Below are positions 1 to 5,222 of a stretch of DNA of 5,866 nt, one piece after another. The stretch lies in contig CAMJWQ010000226.1 in NCBI GenBank assembly GCA_946409475.1, positions 1 through 5,866 on the forward strand. The letters are read 5' to 3'. The position numbers were made by a program, and so were the translations under genes. Under the pieces are notes generated by a model, which had not been told where the DNA came from, did no database searches, and was given only the letters and a program-made list of their open reading frames with translations. Origin of the DNA: an uncultured Lachnospiraceae bacterium. Its GTDB lineage: Bacteria; Bacillota; Clostridia; Lachnospirales; Lachnospiraceae. Position 1 is the stretch's first letter. Each line of letters begins with the position of its first letter.

Positions 1-914
1 CTCATAGACTGGATGAAATTTTTGCAATCTGCGATGATGTGGTGGTATTAAAAGACGGAAATTTAACCTTGCGTTCTCCTGTTTCACAGGTGACCAAGGA
101 CGATTTGGTATGTGCCATGGTTGGAAGAGAACGGGAAGAAAGCAGCTTATTTACGAAAAGGAAAAAGGAGTTGACAGAAACTTTAGTAGAAATAAAAGAC
201 GCTTCTACAGGAAAGAAAATAAAAGGAGCCAGCCTGAAAATAAGAAAAGGTGAAATAGTAGGAGTAGCCGGACTGGAAGGACAGGGCCAACGAGAATTGA
301 TCAGAGCCATGTTTGGAATTCATCCTTTCTTATCTGGGAGTTATCTTTGGGAAGGAAAAGAAATTAAAATAATATCACCCAAAGAAGCAATGAAACGGGA
401 TATTGCATACATTCCCGATGACCGCGATACGGAAGGGATGGTTCGGTCGATGTCCGTGGCAGATAATTTAACACTCATTACCCTGAAAGAAATCAGTAAG
501 TATGGAATTGTTATAAAAAGTATGGAAGAAAAGTCAATCCAGGAAGGAATGAATAGTCTTGCGGTGAAGGCACCTTCTCACGAGGTTCCCATAGCTGTTT
601 TATCAGGAGGAAACCAGCAGAAAGTAATTTTCAATAAATGGCTAAAGAAAAAACCCAAATTGCTGTTGCTGCACGAACCGACGAGAGGAATTGATATACA
701 GGCAAAGGAGGAGATATACAAGCTGCTGCACACCCTTTCCGAACAAGGAGTCAGTACGTTGTTTGTTTCCAGTGACATGATAGAGCTCATGGATGTGAGT
801 GACAGAATTGTAGTTATGTATGAAGGTAAAATTACCGGAGAAATACCGGGAGGAGAAGCCACGGAGGAAAACATTATGAGGCTTAGTTCCGGTGAAAGTA
901 TCAAGGAGGAATAA
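1..914 (+). CDS. Sugar-type (CUT2) ABC importer ATPase, C-terminal part, 5' truncated
   Basis: This is the cytoplasmic ATPase of a ribose/xylose/galactofuranose-class importer (RbsA/XylG/YtfR family). These proteins are about 500 residues with two nucleotide-binding domains; only the last ~303 residues are here. The frame is open from the first base, and the first codons read SHRLDEIFAICDD, the H-loop region that ends the first domain in RbsA, so the GTG at 39 is internal and not a start. The second domain has a Walker A-like GLEGQGQRE (from nt 270) with no catalytic Lys, as is usual for this domain, then YIPDDR (about 411-428), the signature LSGGNQQK (600-623), a Walker B LLLLHEP with His (672-674) where Asp is usual, the D-loop RGID, and Ser (771-773) at the H-loop position. 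The second site therefore looks degenerate, as known for RbsA-like proteins, with hydrolysis expected at the first domain's site. The stop is followed after 2 bases by the first permease, whose ribosome binding site lies inside this gene's last codons. Substrate cannot be told from sequence. Family assignment is very secure. Confidence 0.96.
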   Translation, partial: HRLDEIFAICDDVVVLKDGNLTLRSPVSQVTKDDLVCAMVGREREESSLFTKRKKELTETLVEIKDASTGKKIKGASLKIRKGEIVGVAGLEGQGQRELIRAMFGIHPFLSGSYLWEGKEIKIISPKEAMKRDIAYIPDDRDTEGMVRSMSVADNLTLITLKEISKYGIVIKSMEEKSIQEGMNSLAVKAPSHEVPIAVLSGGNQQKVIFNKWLKKKPKLLLLHEPTRGIDIQAKEEIYKLLHTLSEQGVSTLFVSSDMIELMDVSDRIVVMYEGKITGEIPGGEATEENIMRLSSGESIKEE

Positions 915-916
915 AC

Positions 917-1849
917 ATGTTAGAGGGTTCATTTAAGCGCCATGCAAAATTGGCTGTCCCATCTTATGCCATACTTATTGTTCTGATTGTCATAGCACTT
1001 TTTTTCAGTGAGTATTTTAGGACGATGAGCAATTATTACAGTATCATTAATCAGTGCGCTGCGTTGGTAATCATTGCGTTAGGAGAGACATTGGTTATTT
1101 TAGGAGGAGGAATCGATCTTTCGGTCGGTAATGCATTGGCATTGACGACCTGTATACTTGCGACTTATCAGGAAAGATATGGATTTGGTACCATGCTGAT
1201 CCTTGTTTTATTACTTGGCGGACTTATAGGTCTGGTGAATGGAGTCGGTGTAACAAAACTGGGAATTCCGCCTATGATTATGACTATGTCCACCCAGTTC
1301 ATATGCAGGGGAATATCATTGATTATTCGCCCTACGGCCGGCGGAAGTATTCCCTCAGGAGTTTATAAGCTGTTTGATATCGCATTTGGACCAATCAGTA
1401 TGATGCTGCTGGCAGTAATCATGGCTGTGGTCATTATGTTCTGGCTGATACATCTGAATCGTTTTGGAAGAAATGTATATGCTGCAGGCGGAAATCAGAC
1501 AGCGGCGGCACAAAGCGGAATCAATGTGTCTCGGACGGTTATCATGACCTATGTGTTTTCCAGCATTTTTGCAGTATATGGAGGAATTATCACCACCATC
1601 AGAATGTCATCCGGAGATGCGCTGGCAGGAGATACCTATGCGTTGGACGCCATTACCGCTGTGGTTGTAGGCGGTACACTCATGGATGGCGGTATCGGCG
1701 GAGTAGCAGGAACAGTTGCCGGAGCAGTGTTGATTGCAATGATCCCGAACTTCTTAAATTTGTTGGGCTTAAATCCCATGTATCGATACCTGCTAAAAGG
1801 CATTTTATTGATTGTAGCTTTAGGGGTGAAGGTAAAAAAGAGGAGATGA
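917..1849 (+). CDS. RbsC-type ABC sugar transporter permease (first of two)
   Basis: A 310-residue inner-membrane permease of the BPD_transp_2 family (RbsC, XylH, LsrC, YtfT). Hydrophobic segments fall at about 14-30, 44-63, 72-88, 92-112, 118-138, 160-180, 205-228, 243-284 (two closely spaced) and 292-305. Family landmarks are GIDLSVG (65-71), GLVNGVGVTKLGIPPMI (about 105-121), the cytoplasmic loop GRNVYAAGGN (184-193) that meets the ATPase, and the glycine-rich stretch VVGGTLMDGGIGGVAGT (about 250-266). A short basic tail (KVKKRR) lies on the inside. The ATG at 917 is well placed, 7 bases after AAGGAGG (903-909). It follows the ATPase by 2 bases and its TGA overlaps the first of three candidate ATGs of the next permease, so translation is probably coupled. 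It presumably pairs with the next gene product to form the channel. Length is close to, slightly under, the usual 320-340. Substrate not determinable. Confidence 0.95.
   Translation: MLEGSFKRHAKLAVPSYAILIVLIVIALFFSEYFRTMSNYYSIINQCAALVIIALGETLVILGGGIDLSVGNALALTTCILATYQERYGFGTMLILVLLLGGLIGLVNGVGVTKLGIPPMIMTMSTQFICRGISLIIRPTAGGSIPSGVYKLFDIAFGPISMMLLAVIMAVVIMFWLIHLNRFGRNVYAAGGNQTAAAQSGINVSRTVIMTYVFSSIFAVYGGIITTIRMSSGDALAGDTYALDAITAVVVGGTLMDGGIGGVAGTVAGAVLIAMIPNFLNLLGLNPMYRYLLKGILLIVALGVKVKKRR
1839..1845 (+). promoter_or_regulatory. Ribosome binding site that decides the second permease start
   Basis: AGAGGAG ends at 1845, directly touching the ATG at 1846 (zero spacing) and only 3 bases from the ATG at 1849. 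The third in-frame ATG at 1855 has a 9-base spacer, which is normal. This favours 1855 as the true start, even though 1846 gives an ATGA overlap with the upstream stop. Confidence 0.6.
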
Positions 1850-1854
1850 TGCAG

Positions 1855-2847
1855 ATGAGAAAGAAATCACTTAAAAAAAGGAATCATCAGGTGATCGGTG
1901 TTTATTGCATACTGGTCCTTGTTGCCATAATCTATTATACCTTTATTATGAAATTTGTTCCTGCAAAAGGAGCGGCCCATTTTATAGATCTGACCAGACA
2001 GGCGGCACCGCTGGCACTGGTGGCTCTTGGGCAGACTATGGTTATGCTGATGGGCGGAATTGATTTATCTGTAGGTGCTTTAATTTCTACCGTTAACATT
2101 ATGTGTGCTGTATTAATGAAAAATTCAACGGATAAAATCGTTTATACGATAATAACGTGCCTTTTGTTTAGTATGCTTGTAGGTCTGATCAATGGTCTTA
2201 TCATTGTAAAAATTAAAATGCCTCCGTTTTTAGTGACCCTGGCAATGGCTTCTATCTTGCAGGGGTGCTATATGATCTATACGGGAGGAGTCGCAAAGGG
2301 GAAAATAGCGAAATCCTTCCGGGTCATTGCAAGTGGATGGATTGGACCGTCCTGGGAATATTCCAATGGGGGAGTGTTTCCCATTGCGGCCATTATTTGG
2401 ATTGTTTTGTTTTTGGCCTTGGCATTTGTCTCTTATAAAACCACCTTTGGAAGGCAATTATATGCGACGGGAGGAAACGAACAGGCCAGCTGGCTGTCTG
2501 GAATTCCGACAACCAGGATTAAGGTGGGGGCTTATGTGATCAGCGGACTTTTTGCAGGCCTCTGCGGACTAATGGTTTCCGGTTATATTGGGGCAGCAGA
2601 TATTGGAGTGGGAAGCAATTATGAAATGGATTCCATTGCGGCGGCCTGTATCGGCGGTACGACCTTTGCCGGAGGAATCGGAGGCGTCAGCGGTACGGTT
2701 GCCGGCGTTATGATTATTCAAATATTTACGGCGATTATTACGATGATGGGCATACAGGAAGAAGGCCGTTATATCATGCTGGGAGTCGTTTTGATTTTGG
2801 TTCTTGGAATAAATTATCTTGTAACCCAAAGAAAGATCAGGAAATAA
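1855..2847 (+). CDS. RbsC-type ABC sugar transporter permease (second of two)
   Basis: A second BPD_transp_2 permease, 330 residues from the ATG at 1855 (333 from the ATG at 1846). I chose 1855 because ATGs at 1846 and 1849 sit too close to the only ribosome binding site. The protein begins with a very basic stretch (RKKSLKKRN), then a membrane segment at about 13-31. Landmarks: GIDLSVG (68-74), GLINGLIIVKIKMPPFLVT (about 110-128), the ATPase-contact loop GRQLYATGGN (199-208), and IGGTTFAGGIGGVSGT (about 266-281). Further hydrophobic segments lie at about 52-68, 75-90, 98-120, 125-142, 175-194, 225-245, 280-298 and 305-321. It is clearly a paralog of the preceding permease but only moderately similar, mostly at these motifs, so the pair looks like a two-subunit channel of the LsrC/LsrD or YtfT/YjfF sort and not a recent duplication. 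The TAA at 2845-2847 is 17 bases from the next gene. Confidence 0.94.
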   Translation: MRKKSLKKRNHQVIGVYCILVLVAIIYYTFIMKFVPAKGAAHFIDLTRQAAPLALVALGQTMVMLMGGIDLSVGALISTVNIMCAVLMKNSTDKIVYTIITCLLFSMLVGLINGLIIVKIKMPPFLVTLAMASILQGCYMIYTGGVAKGKIAKSFRVIASGWIGPSWEYSNGGVFPIAAIIWIVLFLALAFVSYKTTFGRQLYATGGNEQASWLSGIPTTRIKVGAYVISGLFAGLCGLMVSGYIGAADIGVGSNYEMDSIAAACIGGTTFAGGIGGVSGTVAGVMIIQIFTAIITMMGIQEEGRYIMLGVVLILVLGINYLVTQRKIRK

Positions 2848-2864
2848 AAAGGAGGGAGAAAAAA

Positions 2865-3776
2865 ATGGCAAATGTATTATGTATCGTAACAAGCCCCCGA
2901 AAGAACGGATATACCTATCAGGCTTTTAAAGCCGTTACAGATGAAATAGAAAAAACCGGTGCCAGGGTCGAGGAAATTTTTCTTGCCCGCCGGAAAATAA
3001 ATCCTTGTGTTTCCTGTTTTCATTGTGTAAGGGATGACAATCACTTGTGCTGTCAGGATGATGACATGGGAAAAAACGGCGAGCTGATGGACAAAATAAA
3101 AAAAGCAGACGCTTTATTTATTGCGGACCCTGTTTACTGCTGGAGTAATACTGCCAGAAGTCAAACATTTATGGAAAGGATGTATCCTCTTCTTTGGACA
3201 ACACAGATTAATGGGATTCCTTTTGGTGTAGTCTGCTGCGCCAGCAATCAGGGGATGATGCACGAGGCATCAAGACAGTTTTGCAAGCTTGCGTTTACCT
3301 ATAAGATGGCTTGGATAAATGGTTTGGACATTCATCTTGCAGATTTTGAAAATAAACTGAAGCAATGCAAAAAACTTGGCAAAGAATTAGGTGAGGCTGC
3401 CATTGACGCCCGGACCAACGGAAGGAAAAAGATGACGGAAGCCGAACTGGTAAAAAGCTATGTAGGAGAGAGGTGGAATCCCATCTATGGTTATCTTAAA
3501 AATTTGACCGGCGGTACGTTTGCATGGAATCAGTCTCTTCCTTATCTGGCGCTTGCAAACGAAAATTTTCAAAAGGAAGAAGCAAAAGCAGAACTGGAAA
3601 AGACAGTCAACTATTTAAAAGAAATGCTGCAGGCATGGAAGCTAAAGGATATGACAGCCTGTATAGAGCTGTTTCCCAAGGTATCCTCGTCGTGGACAAG
3701 TGCAACCTGGATGGAGTTTTTAGAAGATAGCGTAATCGGAACGAAAAAGCCAAAAGCTTACAGAGCAGAGAAATAG
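2865..3776 (+). CDS. Flavodoxin-like NAD(P)H-dependent FMN reductase / iron-sulfur flavoprotein with extra C-terminal region
   Basis: A 303-residue soluble protein. Residues 1 to about 180 form a flavodoxin-like domain: beta strand VLCIVTS, then the FMN phosphate loop SPRKNGYT (10-17, matching the family's GSPRKNGNT), and ADPVYCWSNTARSQTFMER (87-105), matching the SPVY segment beside the flavin ring. Between them is a cysteine cluster, C48, C51, C54, C62 and C63, in a CX2CX2CX7C arrangement followed by DDDM. This fits the 4Fe-4S motif of archaeal-type iron-sulfur flavoproteins (CX2CX2CX4-7C), though many reductases carry a similar Cys-rich loop without a proven cluster. Expected role is flavin-dependent electron transfer or reduction of a small substrate; the substrate is unknown. 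Typical members are about 180-220 residues, so residues ~185-303 are an addition I do not recognise; it is charged, Trp-containing and lacks membrane segments. The ATG at 2865 follows AAAGGAGG (2848-2855) by 9 bases. It is 17 bases after the permease gene and 22 before the hydrolase gene, so it is probably co-transcribed. Confidence 0.85.
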   Translation: MANVLCIVTSPRKNGYTYQAFKAVTDEIEKTGARVEEIFLARRKINPCVSCFHCVRDDNHLCCQDDDMGKNGELMDKIKKADALFIADPVYCWSNTARSQTFMERMYPLLWTTQINGIPFGVVCCASNQGMMHEASRQFCKLAFTYKMAWINGLDIHLADFENKLKQCKKLGKELGEAAIDARTNGRKKMTEAELVKSYVGERWNPIYGYLKNLTGGTFAWNQSLPYLALANENFQKEEAKAELEKTVNYLKEMLQAWKLKDMTACIELFPKVSSSWTSATWMEFLEDSVIGTKKPKAYRAEK

Positions 3777-3798
3777 ATATCCCTACAGGAGGTATAAT

Positions 3799-4542
3799 AT
3801 GCAGCTGACAAAACATATTTATCTGGTGGCTTCCGGTGATAACGGACTGTCACTGACCAGTTTTCTTGATTGTAATGTTTACTGGATTGAAACCGGTGAC
3901 GGAGCCGTATTAATTGATGCGGGAGCAGGATTTGAAACAGAAAAGATGGATCAGGTAGTCAAAGAACATGGCTTATCCTATAAAAATATCAAATCGGTAT
4001 TCTTGACCCATTATCATGCGGATCATAGTAATGGAGTGAGGCGAATACAGGAACTGTCCGGCTGCAGGGTTTATATAGGTGAAAAGGAAGCCAAGGCAAT
4101 GGAGGAATGTGATGAGGTTCAAATTGGTTTAAAAAGTGCAATAGACGCAGGTTATATTTATCCGCCAAACTATGTATTTCATGGATGCTCCAATGTGGAA
4201 AAGGTATTCGATGAAGACTGCTTTTTGTTTGGAAATATAGAAATCAAGGCTTATACAATTGCTGGCCACAGCCTGCAGGATATGCTTTTGTATACGAAAA
4301 TAGATGGTAAAGCCTGCTTATTTACGGGAGATGCGGTTTTTGCCGACGGGAAAATATTGTTACAGAATCTGCCGGATGTGAGTATCTATTCGTATTCCTG
4401 CGGATTAAAAAAATTAGAGAATATCCCGGTTGACGCTATGTTCCCGGGACATGGGGAAATGTGCCTGAATAGGGGAAACAGACATATAAAGGCAGCAGTT
4501 AAGAAGTTTGACAGCTTATTATTGCCTCCTCAGATTTTATAA
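3799..4542 (+). CDS. Metallo-beta-lactamase-fold hydrolase
   Basis: A 247-residue soluble MBL-superfamily enzyme (Lactamase_B), without a signal peptide, so probably cytoplasmic. The order of landmarks is complete: first strands CNVYWIETGDGAVLIDAGAG (25-44, with the DAG turn), the metal motif THYHADHSNG (70-79; H71, H73, D75, H76), a third ligand His in AGHSLQDM (H157), the bridging Asp in FTGDAVF (D178), and the final His in PGHGE (H218). This supports a two-metal site, usually zinc, activating water for hydrolysis. Where many relatives (glyoxalase II, lactonases) read GHTPGS after the third-ligand His, this has HSLQDM. Family members hydrolyse thioesters, lactones, beta-lactams, phosphodiesters and more, so the substrate cannot be named; next to a sugar importer and an aldolase, a lactone or acyl ester is plausible. 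AGGAGG (3787-3792) is 6 bases before the ATG. The next gene starts 26 bases downstream. Confidence 0.9.
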   Translation: MQLTKHIYLVASGDNGLSLTSFLDCNVYWIETGDGAVLIDAGAGFETEKMDQVVKEHGLSYKNIKSVFLTHYHADHSNGVRRIQELSGCRVYIGEKEAKAMEECDEVQIGLKSAIDAGYIYPPNYVFHGCSNVEKVFDEDCFLFGNIEIKAYTIAGHSLQDMLLYTKIDGKACLFTGDAVFADGKILLQNLPDVSIYSYSCGLKKLENIPVDAMFPGHGEMCLNRGNRHIKAAVKKFDSLLLPPQIL

Positions 4543-4554
4543 AATAAGAATAGT

Positions 4555-4560
4555 GGAGAG
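4555..4560 (+). promoter_or_regulatory. Ribosome binding site for the aldolase gene
   Basis: GGAGAG sits 8 bases before the ATG at 4569 but only 2 bases before an in-frame TTG at 4563. The spacing supports ATG at 4569 as the start. It is the weakest site in the operon, lacking the full AGGAGG. Confidence 0.55.
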
Positions 4561-4568
4561 ATTTGGAT

Positions 4569-5210
4569 ATGAGAAAATACCAGGCAGAGGAATGGATATT
4601 AAAAGAACGATTAATTGGAATTATTAGAACGGAAACGGAAGAACAGGCATATATGTCGGCAAAGGCATGTATCAAAGGAGGATTCCGTGTTTTGGAAATT
4701 CCTTTTACCGTTCCCAATGCGCATATGGTGATACAAAGATTAAAAGAGGAATTTGGAGATGGTATATTAATTGGTGCAGGTACGGTCTTAGATCCTCAGA
4801 CTGCAAGGACAGCGATTTTACATGGCGCAGAATTTATGGTCTGCCCGAATCTGAATCAGGAGACCATACAATGCTGTAACCGGTATGGAATTGTATGCAT
4901 GCCTGGAATTGCAACAGTTACTGAGGCGGTTAAAGCAATGGAATGGGGCTGCGATATCTTAAAAGTATTTCCCGGAAGCGTAATGGGAATCAGTTTTATA
5001 AAGGCAGTGAAAGGACCGCTGCCTCATGCGCTTCTTTGTCCCACAGGAGGAGTATCACTTAATAATGCAAAAGAATGGCTGGATGCAGGAAGCGTTGGTC
5101 TTGGCATCGGAGGCAGCTTGACAGACGGTGCCGAAAATGAAGACTATGCAAAAATAGAAGAGACGGCTAAGAAATTTGTTTCAATCGTTAAAAATAACAA
5201 GAGTGCGTAA
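4569..5210 (+). CDS. KDPG/KHG-type class I aldolase (Eda/DgoA family)
   Basis: A 213-residue TIM-barrel aldolase of the family holding 2-keto-3-deoxy-6-phosphogluconate aldolase (Eda), 6-phosphogalactonate aldolase (DgoA) and 4-hydroxy-2-oxoglutarate aldolase. These split a 2-oxo-4-hydroxy acid to pyruvate and an aldehyde through a lysine Schiff base. Visible: GIIR (17-20), VLEIPFTVPNA (41-51) with the catalytic Glu E43, GAGTVLDP (69-76), PNLN (93-96), MPGIATVTEA (111-120), the Schiff-base Lys in LKVFPGS (K132), and the phosphate-side loops CPTGGVS (157-163) and IGGS (180-183). Length is normal for the family. In E. coli Eda the Glu is followed four residues later by substrate-contacting Arg49; here that place is Thr (T47), and DgoA-type enzymes also lack the Arg, so the substrate may not be KDPG. 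I preferred the ATG at 4569 over an in-frame TTG at 4563 because of spacing from GGAGAG. It stands between the MBL gene and the aminotransferase gene (12-base gap), suggesting one catabolic pathway that ends in pyruvate. Confidence 0.92.
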   Translation: MRKYQAEEWILKERLIGIIRTETEEQAYMSAKACIKGGFRVLEIPFTVPNAHMVIQRLKEEFGDGILIGAGTVLDPQTARTAILHGAEFMVCPNLNQETIQCCNRYGIVCMPGIATVTEAVKAMEWGCDILKVFPGSVMGISFIKAVKGPLPHALLCPTGGVSLNNAKEWLDAGSVGLGIGGSLTDGAENEDYAKIEETAKKFVSIVKNNKSA

Positions 5211-5222
5211 AAAGGAGAAGAG

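Noticed and set aside
39..41. GTG as the start of the ATPase gene
   Set aside because: The frame is open upstream to base 1 and those codons match the SHRLDEIFAICDD region in the middle of RbsA-type proteins; the gene is truncated by the window edge.
578..932. Minus strand open frames opposite the ATPase, and similar ones at 2230-2457, 2569-2892 and 5144-5341
   Set aside because: They are antisense to strongly supported genes, lack ribosome binding sites and recognisable domains, and have compositions typical of shadow frames.
1685..2712. Similar Gly-rich DNA stretches near 1685-1725 and 2652-2706, considered as a direct repeat
   Set aside because: They encode the same conserved GGIGGV(A/S)GTVAG motif in two paralogous permeases; the similarity is protein-level family conservation.
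3524..3730. Overlapping 68-codon + strand frame inside the flavoprotein gene, considered as a sign of a frameshift in its unusual C-terminal part
   Set aside because: The overlapping frame has no recognisable motif and the main frame runs unbroken to its stop with a good ribosome binding site for the next gene right after it.
3793..3798. TATAAT, a perfect -10-like hexamer before the MBL gene
   Set aside because: It lies between the ribosome binding site and the ATG, has no TTGACA-like partner about 17 bases upstream, and would start transcription inside the gene.
4534..4545. 12-base perfect palindrome ATTTTATAAAAT over the MBL gene stop
   Set aside because: Made only of A and T, too short and weak for a terminator and not repeated elsewhere; expected by chance in AT-rich sequence. 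The genes continue in an operon-like way after it.
4563..4565. TTG as the aldolase start
   Set aside because: Only 2 bases after GGAGAG; the ATG at 4569 has normal spacing.
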